DNA of 64,000 nucleotides from Gemmatimonadaceae bacterium (lineage in GTDB: Bacteria > Gemmatimonadota > Gemmatimonadetes > Gemmatimonadales > Gemmatimonadaceae). The notes under the pieces were generated by a model, which searched no databases, was not told the origin of the DNA, and saw only the letters and a program-made list of their open reading frames with translations. Below, in pieces: positions 10,361 through 20,948 of the stretch. The position numbers and the translations under genes are program-made. The stretch lies in NCBI GenBank assembly GCA_014379355.1, contig JACMLX010000136.1, positions 1 to 64,000 on the forward strand, in the 5' to 3' direction. Within the stretch, counting starts at the first letter, position 1, and the number at the start of each line of letters is the position of its first letter.

Positions 10361-11209
10361 TCATTCGAGGAACATGCGCACAGTCTTCGCAGACGTGGGA
10401 TGCGAGTACGTGCGATGCACATGGTATCGAGGCTCTTCGTACAGCACTTCGATTTCAGCCGGGACATCGGCGAACAACTCCGCAAAATCTCGATGCACGA
10501 AGAACGCGTTTGATCCCGTGAGCGGGTTACAGCACACCAACTTGTAGTTGTGATTCGAGAATAGGCTCGCCAGGGCGCTCAGCGACGCCCCCATGTAGTC
10601 ATCGCCATTCCAAGTGTGCGTTGGGTCATATCGGACGCTGAATTGGATCGGCGGCGGGAACTTTGCGTTGTATTCCGCGATGAAGAGTTTCGGCGCCACG
10701 CCGCTCGCAAGGAGCGCTCCAATCAGGTGGAGGTCGTTGCCATCCAGATCGAGCGAGATCACATCGGCAGCAGCCGCGCCAAGTTCACTCAGACCGTGCC
10801 TCATCGACTGCACAATGTTGTCGAGGCTCAGCCATTGGCGGAAATACCTGAAGCGGCTTCCGGCTGGAATCTCGAATGAAAGTGCTTCGCCGCCCACCCA
10901 GAAACCCGTCCATCCGAGCGAAGCCAGCACAAGTGTGTTGTTCTCCAGACCATTGCCGACGCCGAATTCAGCAAACGTCCCTGAAGAAGCGATGCCGAGC
11001 CGACGAACGATTTCGAGGGTGATGCCGTCTTCATCTCCTTGGGAAAACACCTTGCGCGCGTGTCTGCTCAGTGGATTGACATGCGACGCAATTCGACGAC
11101 GTTGCACGTCTTCAAGAACGACATCGTGCAGGTGATTGAGTGTCGCGTTCGGGCTGTGGAAGCTCTGTATGAGTGCGTAGAGTTTCTTGCGGATCTTGCT
11201 CGGGGACAT
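10361..11209 (-). CDS. FkbM-type methyltransferase-like protein
   Basis: FAEFGVGNGLENNTLVLASLGWTGFWVGGE, DVISLDLDGNDLHLI; start chosen at MSPSKIRKK. Confidence 0.68.
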   Translation of the reverse strand: MSPSKIRKKLYALIQSFHSPNATLNHLHDVVLEDVQRRRIASHVNPLSRHARKVFSQGDEDGITLEIVRRLGIASSGTFAEFGVGNGLENNTLVLASLGWTGFWVGGEALSFEIPAGSRFRYFRQWLSLDNIVQSMRHGLSELGAAAADVISLDLDGNDLHLIGALLASGVAPKLFIAEYNAKFPPPIQFSVRYDPTHTWNGDDYMGASLSALASLFSNHNYKLVCCNPLTGSNAFFVHRDFAELFADVPAEIEVLYEEPRYHVHRTYSHPTSAKTVRMFLE

Positions 11210-11609
11210 TCCGGAACGCCTCAGGTGTGGGCAATAGAACGGGGAGTTGGCTCGGCAGGACGACGAAGCCCTTCCAGAATGTTGCGCTCTCGCGGCATGT
11301 ACTTCACGACCCGACGGCGCTATGTCAAGATAGCAGGTATTCCGGCACACCCTCGCTATTCGGAGGTCCGTACCGGCGAAAGGTGCCACGACAACTGGTG
11401 CAGTCCTCAGGATAGCCAAATGCACTCGACGATGGCGGCAGAGCAGCAGGTATATCGGCTCGTCGAAGTGAAGCCTGTAGATTTGGTCGTTGGCGCTCGC
11501 TCTTCTTTACACGCCGTGTCTGGAATTTCGTTTGCCGGCTTTCCCGATTGACTCCAAGGCGCGTCAACTGCGCAGCTCAATATCTCGCGACCTCCCAGGC
11601 GTTCTTGGC

Positions 11610-12590
11610 ATGGCGATTTCAATCAGACTCACTTTTTCGCGCGCCGTTGATTTGCTTGGCGCGCCATTGACCATCATGGCGAGCGCGTGGCTGTCGGCCG
11701 TCCGTCGGCTGGGTGGAAAGGATACACCAATCAGCAGGCGCATCTTCGCAGCGGTAGGCGTGTTCCCGATCCGTCGGCACTACTACGAACCGTTCTTCGA
11801 TCCGCGCGATCTCGTGCATGACCTCAGCCAGGATCGAATCCTTCCAGGCATCGATATGAATGTCGCTGGCCAGCTGGCGTTGCTCGGGTCCTTTCATCCG
11901 CATCACGAATTGCTGGAAATTCCGGAGACACCGGTGCCGAAGCCAGGCTACTACTACGGCAACGATTCATTTGTGGCCGGTGACGCAGAGTACCTTTACC
12001 ACGTGATTCGCCATTTCAAACCCAAGCGATTCATCGAAATCGGCAGTGGCATGTCGACTTTGCTCGTCCGACAGGCGATTGCAGATGAGCAGGCGATCGA
12101 TTCGGCGTATGCGTGTGAGCATACGTGCATTGAACCATACGAAAGCCCGTGGCTGAGCCTGATCGATGTCAACCTCATCCGTCAACGAGTGGAGCAGGTC
12201 GAGTTGGAGACGTTCGCTTCGCTCGACGCCGGCGACGTCCTCTTCATCGACTCGTCGCATGTGGTCCGACCGCAGGGTGACGTGGTATTCGAATACCTCG
12301 AGATCCTACCAAGACTGCGCCCGGGCGTGCTTGTGCATGTGCACGATATCTTCACACCTCGCGACTATCCTGCCGCGTGGGTCCATGAGCGGATGTATCT
12401 CTGGACGGAGCAGTATCTCGTTGAGGCCTTTCTCACGTGCAATCCGCACTTCGAGATCATCGGCGCACTCAACTTCCTCGTGCGTCATCATCGCGCAGCG
12501 CTTCATACCGTGTGTCCAGTTCTTGCGCGGCGTCCCACCAGTGAAGATCCGGGCTCGCTCTGGTTGCGTGTCAGGAACACGTCGAGGTAG
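11610..12590 (+). CDS. Class I SAM-dependent methyltransferase-like protein
   Basis: FIEIGSGMSTLLVRQAI, DVLFIDSSHVVRPQGDV, VHVHDIFTPRDYP. Confidence 0.7.
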   Translation: MAISIRLTFSRAVDLLGAPLTIMASAWLSAVRRLGGKDTPISRRIFAAVGVFPIRRHYYEPFFDPRDLVHDLSQDRILPGIDMNVAGQLALLGSFHPHHELLEIPETPVPKPGYYYGNDSFVAGDAEYLYHVIRHFKPKRFIEIGSGMSTLLVRQAIADEQAIDSAYACEHTCIEPYESPWLSLIDVNLIRQRVEQVELETFASLDAGDVLFIDSSHVVRPQGDVVFEYLEILPRLRPGVLVHVHDIFTPRDYPAAWVHERMYLWTEQYLVEAFLTCNPHFEIIGALNFLVRHHRAALHTVCPVLARRPTSEDPGSLWLRVRNTSR

Positions 12591-12597
12591 GTCCGGC

Positions 12598-13287
12598 TCA
12601 GCGCTGCGTGAGCAAGCGCCGTTCGGCCTCCGCCCAGTCCGCGGGCTCGTCGATACTCAGCGAATCGTCGTCGGTGAGCAGGAGAGGGGCGCAGCGTGTA
12701 CCATAGAAACTTTTCGCGCCAAGAACAATTGCGGTCCTTGTGAGAAAGATCGTACCGTCTCGTCGATACGCGGATGGGACGTCCTGGCGACGTGTGTACG
12801 ACCCGCCATCTGGAAGGAAGTATTCGAGGCGGTTTTGAGGGGAGATGCGCATGACGTAGTGGGGGCAGAGATGCTGCGGCACCGGGACAACGGAACAGAC
12901 GGCATCCCAGTCTCCGAGCATGTCAATCGCGGTGGTGATGTGCGCCGGACGTCTGAGGGGCGACGTCGGCTGCAGGAGCAGCAACGCGTCGTACTGCTCC
13001 CCGAACGCCGCGAGGGTTTCGAGAGCGTGCACGGCGACAGCGATCATGGCACTCGCGTCCTGCGCAAGTTCGGCCGGTCGCATGAATGGCACGTCGATAC
13101 CTGCCCGCCTGCCAGCCTCCGCGATGCGCGCGTCATCGGTGGACAGAATCACGCGTGCGAGGCTTTGAGACTCTATTGCAGTCTCGTGCGCGCGCTGGAT
13201 GAGGGGCTTCCCCAGCATTGGCCGCAGATTCTTGTCTTCAACAGACTTCGAGCCACCACGAGCCGGTATGAGCCCGAGCACCCTCAT
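12598..13287 (-). CDS. neuA: Acylneuraminate cytidylyltransferase family (CMP-nonulosonate synthetase)
   Basis: MRVLGLIPARGGSKSVEDKNLRPMLGKPLIQRA, LLLLQPTSPLR, DGTIFLTR. Confidence 0.88.
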   Translation of the reverse strand: MRVLGLIPARGGSKSVEDKNLRPMLGKPLIQRAHETAIESQSLARVILSTDDARIAEAGRRAGIDVPFMRPAELAQDASAMIAVAVHALETLAAFGEQYDALLLLQPTSPLRRPAHITTAIDMLGDWDAVCSVVPVPQHLCPHYVMRISPQNRLEYFLPDGGSYTRRQDVPSAYRRDGTIFLTRTAIVLGAKSFYGTRCAPLLLTDDDSLSIDEPADWAEAERRLLTQR

Positions 13288-14225
13288 GGCGCGCCAGGAT
13301 GATGACGCATCGAATTCTGGACCTGCCGAATCTCTCGGAAGAATTCGCGCACCGTCGATGGTGCGGGCCGCGCGTCCGGTCGCGGGTCGCACGGTCGACA
13401 AACGAACGCGACGTGCAGATGGTCCGCACTGTACGAGCGATGCACAGGTTCAAAGCCGACGCGTGCGAGGTAGGCTTCCATTGTATCCTCAGTCAGCGAA
13501 TACGGATGGTCGATCTTGACAGCCGCCTCAACGGAACCCTGGCGCAAGTAGGCCGCCCGGAAGTCGACGATATCGACGACAAAAATACCCTCCGGCTCGA
13601 TGATCTCCCGAAGCTTGTGCAGCGTCGCTGACACATCCAGCAGATGATCGATCGTCTGAAACATGCCGACGAATTCGAAGCGCCGTCCGGCAGGCTCCCA
13701 CTCCTCGGCCAGACCAGTAATCGTTTCGATGTCGAGCGCATCCGCCTCCGCGATTTCAGCCGGTGCCGGATCGAGCACGGTGGCCTTCAGATCAAATCGG
13801 GATCGTAGAAGTGCTGCAACAATCCCAGTCGAGCCGCCGACATCAAGAAACCGTCCGCCTCGGACCCGCGCCATGAATGGCGCGAGCATGTCGGCCATGT
13901 CCATCGCATAGAGGTGCTGCTCGGCCTGGACGGTGGTCGCGTCGATGAGTCGGCCGTGATAGGCGCTGACGAGCGGCCGGTAGACGTGTCGGTAAAACTC
14001 GTCATACGAAGCTGAAGTCATTCGAGGATTCAGCACCACAAGACTGCACGCCGAACAGGCAGTTGTGCTCGCCCGATACCCGTACCGATCGACATGCGTC
14101 AGTACGGTCCAGATAGCAGCACCGCATAAGTTGCAGGTCGTCAGGTACTCCTTGGCGCGCGCGTCATAGTCGTATCTGATCCCGTGAATTCGGTCCGGAC
14201 GCGATGGCGTGGTCGACGTAGTCAT
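13284..14225 (-). CDS. Class I SAM methyltransferase with N-terminal Zn-ribbon-like CxxC pairs
   Basis: CNLCG...CSACS; FLDVGGSTGIVAALLRSRFDLKATVLDP. Confidence 0.78.
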   Translation of the reverse strand: MTTSTTPSRPDRIHGIRYDYDARAKEYLTTCNLCGAAIWTVLTHVDRYGYRASTTACSACSLVVLNPRMTSASYDEFYRHVYRPLVSAYHGRLIDATTVQAEQHLYAMDMADMLAPFMARVRGGRFLDVGGSTGIVAALLRSRFDLKATVLDPAPAEIAEADALDIETITGLAEEWEPAGRRFEFVGMFQTIDHLLDVSATLHKLREIIEPEGIFVVDIVDFRAAYLRQGSVEAAVKIDHPYSLTEDTMEAYLARVGFEPVHRSYSADHLHVAFVCRPCDPRPDARPAPSTVREFFREIRQVQNSMRHHPGAP

Positions 14226-14281
14226 GCGTAGGTCACGATGGGTGATGGGATGATGACATTCGATTTCAGCCGCGCTGGCGA

Positions 14282-15778
14282 CTACACGCGTTTCGCACAT
14301 CGTAGAGCGACATTTAGAATTCGCGCGGAAGCCTGGCCGTCGATTCGATAGCACATGCGCTCGACAAGTCGCGATCGCTCTTCACGGAGGTGCTCGGGGT
14401 GGTCGAGAGCGTACGCCATGCCTGCCATCAATGCGTCGATGTCACGCGGTCGCGAAATGGCACCGATCTCCTGCGCCTCGATCTGGTGGGTGTATGCGAG
14501 TTGCTCCCTCGCAAGTGACTGCATGGCCGCGTCGACGCCCGGACGGTTCACAGGCGTGATGAGAAAACTCGGGCGGTCGAAGATGCACGACTCGATCAGT
14601 GCGGTTGTGGCGCAACTGGCAAAGACGACGTCGGCTGCGGAGAGAAGGGAGGCCTTCCACAACTCCCTCGCCATGGCGGGCGAGCGAGGACCGGCTTGCG
14701 GTTCGACATGGCTTACAATCTCGTTCGGCAAATTCGGATCGAGTATCACGCTGTGGCCATCGACAAACTGATGATAGAGACGCGCATTCTCGTGCGGGTG
14801 GACCCGTATGACCAGGATCGCGTTGTGCTGAAACAGCACGGTTCGCTGCCGCATCGCATCGATGAACGCCGTGAGATCGTGACGTTCAGCGTCATGGAAA
14901 CCTGCTGCAGTCAGGTACGTGATGATCACCCTGCCGGGTGCCACTCCCAGCTGTTCCTCGACTTCGGCGCGAGAATACATGTCCGCCGTTCGTGCGTACG
15001 TGTCGAATTGTGCGGCACCGGTGATGTGAACGCGAGACGGATCCACCCGATGATATCGCAACGCGTGCGACACCATCGGTGCATTCCACACGCAGAACTC
15101 CTGTGGCTGGACCTTCATCGCACCGCGACCGGTAAGATTGTCCCAACTTGATACTACTGCAAGCGTCGGCACTTGCAGTCCGTTGGCGGCGCGAAGCAGC
15201 GTCTGGTCCTCGTGCCGGAATCCGGGGCTGGGCACAAGTACGAGATCCGGATTGTGTTCTGCAAAGAGCTGCGCGTAGATGCGGTCGGCGCGCCGTTGCA
15301 GTAGGCGCTCGAGCAAGCCGATGACCCGCGAACGTCGCGACGTCGGTCCCCGGCGAATTGGGAACATCAGGCGCAGAAGTGTGTGCGTCACGTCCGGGGC
15401 GCGCACGAGAGCCATGTATTTGCTCAGAGTGCCCAGCGCGGAAAATTCCATGTCCATCAGCTTCATGTGCAGCCGCGCCGCAGCGCCGAGGTCGGGTCGG
15501 ATGCACTCATGCACCATCGGTGAGGACGCGAACTCCGAGGCGAGCAGCTTGCGACTCTCTTCCGTCGGCGAGATTGTGACGACCTTCCACCCGCGCGCCA
15601 CAAATCCGTCCGCGACGCCGCTTGCGAGCAAATCTCGAGCTACCAGTATATGCGGAACAGAGAGGAGTACGGTGCCAGATTCGTAAGGTGTGTCGGTGAG
15701 CGATGGCGCTGCTCCTTCGATCTGCACGCTTCCATCATACAGTCCCGCCTGCTGCAGAACTTCATCAGGCTCTGTCAT
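14282..15778 (-). CDS. Uncharacterised GT-B-like glycosyl/glycerophosphotransferase
   Basis: DLVLVPSPGFRHEDQTLLRAANGLQVPTLAVVSSWDNLTGRG, HITGAAQFD, IRVHPHEN, SAADVVFASCATTALIESCIFDRPSFLI; resembles capsule GT-B/CDP-glycerol glycerophosphotransferase folds. Confidence 0.55.
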   Translation of the reverse strand: MTEPDEVLQQAGLYDGSVQIEGAAPSLTDTPYESGTVLLSVPHILVARDLLASGVADGFVARGWKVVTISPTEESRKLLASEFASSPMVHECIRPDLGAAARLHMKLMDMEFSALGTLSKYMALVRAPDVTHTLLRLMFPIRRGPTSRRSRVIGLLERLLQRRADRIYAQLFAEHNPDLVLVPSPGFRHEDQTLLRAANGLQVPTLAVVSSWDNLTGRGAMKVQPQEFCVWNAPMVSHALRYHRVDPSRVHITGAAQFDTYARTADMYSRAEVEEQLGVAPGRVIITYLTAAGFHDAERHDLTAFIDAMRQRTVLFQHNAILVIRVHPHENARLYHQFVDGHSVILDPNLPNEIVSHVEPQAGPRSPAMARELWKASLLSAADVVFASCATTALIESCIFDRPSFLITPVNRPGVDAAMQSLAREQLAYTHQIEAQEIGAISRPRDIDALMAGMAYALDHPEHLREERSRLVERMCYRIDGQASARILNVALRCAKRV

Positions 15779-15996
15779 TCTCTCCGGTCCGATTGTTGAA
15801 CATACAACGTCTATGAACGGCTTCGGCTGGAGTACGCGAGCCGTCGGACACCTGCGCGCGTCCATCACAGTCCATCTTCGACTTCCGCTGCGGAAACGTA
15901 AGGTTTCCTCACTGTCGACACCAGCCCGCACCCGTCAGTGTTGCGTGGCATGTGAAGCAGCGCGTCGCACTGCACGCGACTGGCGGGCGGCGATTC

Positions 15997-17106
15997 TCAT
16001 CGCGGTATCGCGGAGCGCATCGTATCCTCGAATGCCTTGGCGACATCCGCCCACGTCGGCAGAAACTTGCGAAGCGCGGTTTCGCGCTCCCTCGTCAGAC
16101 GTGACGCATCGCCGCGGCCGTCCAAAAGCTCCACAATCGCCGTAGCGGCCGCCTCCGCGTTTCCGGCGCTGAAGAAAGTTGCCGCGCCGCCACAGGCCCA
16201 CGTGGCGTATGGCACGTCGGGCGCAATGATCCGGCGGCCCGCCTTCAAGGCTTCGTAAAGCGTCATGCCATAGCTTTCGGCGTCCGACAGATGCAGCAGT
16301 CCGTCGACCGCCGACAGCGCAGCACCTGCGTCCTCCTGGCTCAGCCTGCCGAGATTGACCACAAGATCGCCGGTTTCCGCCATGACGGTGCTTAGGAGTG
16401 CTGCAGTCTGTGGGCACTCGGGCAGAGTGATGTAGATCACCACATCCTTTGACCTTCCCACATCCCGGAGTGCGCGTGCGATGCCAGGAAGCAAATCGTG
16501 CCGTTTGTGCGGGTAGTACGCCGCGAGATAGAGCAGCCGGAATCTGTCGCTCCCTGACGCATCGTCGAGCGCGGGCGGAATACGACCGAGGGAGGTGGCT
16601 GCCGGCGACGGATGAGACACGACGTGAATGCGCGCCGCATCCACGTCGTGCTCGCGACTAAGCGCTGCGCGCATGATCGGAGTCTGCACAATCACACTCG
16701 TCGCGCGTGCGACAGCGCGTGCGAACACTTCCCTTTGCACACGCGCCGACACGCCCTCCTCATCGCGCAGCAACAGCGCGTTGTGCACGAACAGCACACT
16801 TGGCGTCGTTCCCCGGATCGCGCCGATATCACCAAGCGTCAGGATGGCGTCAACATCGAATTGGCGAGCTGTCGCTGCCAAGCGCCAACCGACATCGAGG
16901 AGACGCTGCGCCCGATTTGACCATCCAGCGCGCCGAGCGCCGACGACACGAATCCGTTCGCGCCAGTCCAGCGCCGATAGCACACCTTCCGCGACAAGGC
17001 CGTGGCAGCGCAGCGCTCGACGCATCAACAGCTCTGGAATCAGCGAGCTGGCGACTCCCAGAGGCCCGGCGGCTGTCACGTTCACGGCGTCGATGAGGAC
17101 GCGCAT
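15997..17106 (-). CDS. Glycosyltransferase family 1/4-like
   Basis: VLFVHNALLLRDEEG, FRLLYLAAYYPHKRHDLL, GLLHLSDAESYGMTLYEALKAGRRIIAPDVPY. Confidence 0.82.
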   Translation of the reverse strand: MRVLIDAVNVTAAGPLGVASSLIPELLMRRALRCHGLVAEGVLSALDWRERIRVVGARRAGWSNRAQRLLDVGWRLAATARQFDVDAILTLGDIGAIRGTTPSVLFVHNALLLRDEEGVSARVQREVFARAVARATSVIVQTPIMRAALSREHDVDAARIHVVSHPSPAATSLGRIPPALDDASGSDRFRLLYLAAYYPHKRHDLLPGIARALRDVGRSKDVVIYITLPECPQTAALLSTVMAETGDLVVNLGRLSQEDAGAALSAVDGLLHLSDAESYGMTLYEALKAGRRIIAPDVPYATWACGGAATFFSAGNAEAAATAIVELLDGRGDASRLTRERETALRKFLPTWADVAKAFEDTMRSAIPR

Positions 17107-18426
17107 CTAGTCGTCGCCCGGAGAATCGCTCGCGCGCGCGAGCGCCCAGAATACCCAGAACTGCATCATGACGAACGAGTCGATGCTCGCCACGAGAAAA
17201 GCAATCGCGGCAACACTGGCCGCTCTCGTTGACGCCGTTCCACGGACGGCGGAACGCCCAAGCGATGCCACAAGCAGTGCCAGCGTCGCAAGGCCTATGA
17301 TCCCGGTTTCGGCCGCCAGCCGCACCACAAGGTTGAATGCATTGGGCAGTGTGGACGAGGCGTTCTGCTGCTCAGTGACGACCGTCAGAAGCTTTTCCAC
17401 ATCACTTACAGCGAGATCGCCCCCGTCGTTGTAGGCGAACCCAAAGGCGCCGAAACCGACTCCGAGCACGGGATGTGCCCTGAACTCCGACAGGCCGATG
17501 GCAGCTGCCGCAGTGCGTTCCAGCACCGAGACGTCGACTGTCGCGAGGTTGTCGGCCGCAAAGATCGGGGAGATGGCCAGTGTAAGCGGAGCGACAAACG
17601 TCGCAACGAAACTGGTCGTGATCAGCAAGCGCAGCGATCGCCGACGTGCTAGGGCGATTGCGATCAGCGCAAAAATTCCAGTTAATGTTCCTGTGCGACT
17701 CGACACCAGAATGGCGACGAGCAGCAACAGCACGCCGGCGGAGCACGCGCAGAGTGAGTTCAAGGACCATGGCCGCGCCCGAAAAATAGGCAGCGCCGTC
17801 ATGAATGCGCCTGTAGGTGCCGCAAAGGCGGAGAAAAAAGACGGTTCGGTAAAGAATCCGTACACTCGGGGAAGCACAGACTCTGCATCACGAACCGCCA
17901 CCGCCGGGAGTGCGCCGGCAGCGCTCACGAACGAAAGGTTGTTGTGCCAGAGTTGGAGATGCGCGCCGAACGCGTGTGCCAGAAGGAAAAAACACGATGT
18001 GAGCAGAGTGAAGACGCCACCAGACACAACGCCGGCAATGAGCCACCGCTTCACGTTTACCGACGAGTCGCATGCGAGAGAAAGCGCAATCGACGCGCCA
18101 AGCATGATGAGCACCGTCGAAAGCTGACGCGACCACTTGAGCAGGGGAGCATCCGCCCCGATTCCGCGTATGCCGAGCAATGGAATCACCGAGAGCGCGA
18201 ATACAAGTGCAAGCCAAACCAATGGGTCGCCAAAAAGTCGTCGCGGAATCATCGGTCGCGATGCAAACGTCAGCACGCCCATCGCACACATCGCGAGAAT
18301 TGAAATTTGCAGCCCGAGTCCGGTATTGGCGAAGACCAGATCCGGTATTGCGGGGCCAAAGCCGATGACGAACGCCAAGCCTCGCCACATAGGATCGTCA
18401 GGCTGGTCAGCGGATGGCGGAGTCAT
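17107..18426 (-). CDS. O-antigen polymerase/ligase-like membrane protein
   Basis: Multi-TM; LVSSRTGTLTGIFALIAIAL, FRAHPVLGVGFGAFGFAY. Confidence 0.78.
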   Translation of the reverse strand: MTPPSADQPDDPMWRGLAFVIGFGPAIPDLVFANTGLGLQISILAMCAMGVLTFASRPMIPRRLFGDPLVWLALVFALSVIPLLGIRGIGADAPLLKWSRQLSTVLIMLGASIALSLACDSSVNVKRWLIAGVVSGGVFTLLTSCFFLLAHAFGAHLQLWHNNLSFVSAAGALPAVAVRDAESVLPRVYGFFTEPSFFSAFAAPTGAFMTALPIFRARPWSLNSLCACSAGVLLLLVAILVSSRTGTLTGIFALIAIALARRRSLRLLITTSFVATFVAPLTLAISPIFAADNLATVDVSVLERTAAAAIGLSEFRAHPVLGVGFGAFGFAYNDGGDLAVSDVEKLLTVVTEQQNASSTLPNAFNLVVRLAAETGIIGLATLALLVASLGRSAVRGTASTRAASVAAIAFLVASIDSFVMMQFWVFWALARASDSPGDD

Positions 18427-19510
18427 ATTCCGTCCGAATGGCCTCGGCAGTGTGACGCCATGAGAAGGCGCGGGCACGCGCGATCCCCGCACTGCGCAGC
18501 GTTTGCCCTGCCTCCAGCATGTGTTCGAAACCGCGCGCGATGCTCGTCACTAGCATGGGATCGACGAGCACGGCCGCGTCGCCGGCAACCTCCGCCGTGG
18601 CACCGTGGTGACTGGTCATGACAGGTGCGCCGCTTGCCATCGCCTCGAGAATCGGGATGCCGAATCCCTCGTACACGGCCGGGAACGCGAGTCCTGCGGT
18701 CGACCGGTACAGGTCGCGAAGTCTTGAACGATCGACGAACCCCTCGAATGTGACATGCTCGACTCGGCTGCCGAGCCGCTGCTGGAACTTCGAGTCGACG
18801 TGCCCTGTCACGCGGAGCGTCGCGTCACGGTGATTTGAGCTGTGCCGGCGCCATTCCGAGAACGCGGAGATCACCCGCACAAGATTCTTTCTGGGATTCG
18901 CGCCACCGACGGCGAGGAAGAACGGTGGTTCGGTATCCATCAGCTCGTCGCCTGGAGAAAAGAAATCCGAATAACCGCTCCATACAACCGCAATGCGGCT
19001 CGATGGAATTCCGAGCAGTGCCATGAGATCGTCAGCGGTCGTCACGGAGATCGCGAGGACCTTGTGCGCCTCGGCGATGCGCGTCCGGGCATGCCAGGTG
19101 TTCAGCAGGCGCGTTGGCGTGTCGAACAGTTCTGGATACCTGAGAAATCCCAGATCGTATGCGGTGAGCATGCGCACCATCCTCCGCGGGGTACCGAACG
19201 GCAGAAAGCCATCGACTCCGTGATAAATGGACGACGGCGTGCGCGCGGCAAGCGTGCCAGCGCGCACCATGTCGAATGCGAGCTTGGCAAACTTGTTTGC
19301 CGGCGCGCGGGTCGTCGTGTTGCTTGGTCGTACCGCGCCCGGCACATCGGCGTCGTCAGGAACGCCGATGCCGTGGATCGCCACACCGCCAATTGCCGAC
19401 AGGCCAGAGACCACGCCGGAAATGTATGCTTCGATTCCACTACGCACGGGAAAGATGCGGCGGAGGTTCATCGCCACCTGAAGAAGCGGCTCCGAGCGCC
19501 AACTCATCAT
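18407..19510 (-). CDS. Glycosyltransferase family 1/4
   Basis: FFLAVGGANPRKNLVRVISAF, VTFEGFVDRSRLRDLYRSTAGLAFPAVYEGFGIPILEAMASGAPVMTS. Confidence 0.87.
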   Translation of the reverse strand: MMSWRSEPLLQVAMNLRRIFPVRSGIEAYISGVVSGLSAIGGVAIHGIGVPDDADVPGAVRPSNTTTRAPANKFAKLAFDMVRAGTLAARTPSSIYHGVDGFLPFGTPRRMVRMLTAYDLGFLRYPELFDTPTRLLNTWHARTRIAEAHKVLAISVTTADDLMALLGIPSSRIAVVWSGYSDFFSPGDELMDTEPPFFLAVGGANPRKNLVRVISAFSEWRRHSSNHRDATLRVTGHVDSKFQQRLGSRVEHVTFEGFVDRSRLRDLYRSTAGLAFPAVYEGFGIPILEAMASGAPVMTSHHGATAEVAGDAAVLVDPMLVTSIARGFEHMLEAGQTLRSAGIARARAFSWRHTAEAIRTEYDSAIR

Positions 19511-19583
19511 CGTGAGCGATCCGTCGCAGATTGTCGAGATCCCCGCAGCGACACGCAACCGACGTGCGCTGATGACAGGCGGT

Positions 19584-20927
19584 TCATACTCGCACCGCGT
19601 CGTCCAGTGGCGCTGCTCCACCGGGAGGAGTCAGCCTGATGACGATACTCGACGCCAGCGCGCTGAATGCATAGCCGCACAGAGTCGCGTACACAGCACC
19701 GGCCACGCCTCGCGATGGAATGAGCAGTGCATAGAGGGACACCGAGACAAGGGCCGAGCACACTGTAATGACAGCAAAACGCCGCACTTGCCCTGCTGCG
19801 ACGAACCGCATCAGCAATCCACCTGAAAGAACCATCAGTGGCGGAAGCACGCTCAGGCTCCGCGTCGTCGCAATTGCATCGGAATACTGGCTGGATGACA
19901 CTAAATAGATGATGGGCCGCGCCATGAGAAACAGCACGGCACTCGCCGCCACCTGAATCACAAGTTGCACGCGCAGCCATCGCCACCACGGCGGCGGTCC
20001 GTCCGTTCGCACGTCGCGGATGATAAGGGGGTACACCAGCGAGCTCGCCAGCCCGCCTGCCGCACCGTAACACAGCAGCTGGATGTTGTAGGCGATGCTG
20101 TACGATGCAAGATCCGCGGCTGACAGGATGCCGTAGACGAAGAAGCGGTCCCCGACTCGAAGCAGTTGATTGGCCAGCGCCGGCAGGAAAAAGTGACGCG
20201 CATAGCGAAGCATCTGCAGTACGTGAGTACGCCCGTGAGCGAGACCGCTGCGCCACTGTTGCCTGCCAAACGCCGCCTGCATCAGCACGGCGACGGCGAC
20301 AACATTGCTTCCCGCAAGAACCACCATCGCGTCGCGAATGGTCGGGTGGGGCAGCGCCAGCAGCAATGCGATCTGCGCGACGGATCGAGCAAACTTTGCC
20401 CCTTCGCCAATCACGCCACGCCGCTGCAGGACGACATACCGCACCATCTCGACGATCATCAGTTCAGTCCAGACAATCGTTCCGACCAAGAGCGCATTCG
20501 CGCCCGCCAACCACACGAGCGACGATGGCACGAGCCGGGCAGGGATCAGGGCGGCACTCGTCGCGACGCCCAGCAGCAGTATCGATTCGAAGGTCAGTTG
20601 CGCACTGAGCCACGCAGACGGGTGCTTGACTGAGACCACGTGACGCTGGAGGTATCGATATGCTTCACACCCGAAGATGATCGTACCTAGCGCTGCTGTT
20701 GCCGTGACAAGATTGTACTCCCCGTAACCGTCACGCGTGAGGCGGGTGGTCAACAGCTTCAGTATCAGCAGGCGAGCTGCGATATCGAGCAACTGAAAGG
20801 CTCCAGCGCCCGCGAAGACTTTCAGAAACGCATAGGTTTCCCGCCGACTCTCCCGCGCTGCGGTATCCGGCTCGCCTTCTTGTGGAAGACGTGGCGGACG
20901 CGCAAAAGTGCGCAGTTGACGTCTCAC
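19584..20927 (-). CDS. Polysaccharide flippase (Wzx/MATE-like)
   Basis: About 12 predicted TM segments; VGDRFFVYGILSAADLASYSIAYNIQ. Confidence 0.75.
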   Translation of the reverse strand: MRRQLRTFARPPRLPQEGEPDTAARESRRETYAFLKVFAGAGAFQLLDIAARLLILKLLTTRLTRDGYGEYNLVTATAALGTIIFGCEAYRYLQRHVVSVKHPSAWLSAQLTFESILLLGVATSAALIPARLVPSSLVWLAGANALLVGTIVWTELMIVEMVRYVVLQRRGVIGEGAKFARSVAQIALLLALPHPTIRDAMVVLAGSNVVAVAVLMQAAFGRQQWRSGLAHGRTHVLQMLRYARHFFLPALANQLLRVGDRFFVYGILSAADLASYSIAYNIQLLCYGAAGGLASSLVYPLIIRDVRTDGPPPWWRWLRVQLVIQVAASAVLFLMARPIIYLVSSSQYSDAIATTRSLSVLPPLMVLSGGLLMRFVAAGQVRRFAVITVCSALVSVSLYALLIPSRGVAGAVYATLCGYAFSALASSIVIRLTPPGGAAPLDDAVRV

Positions 20928-20948
20928 GCGACGCTCACCGGGCGAGCG

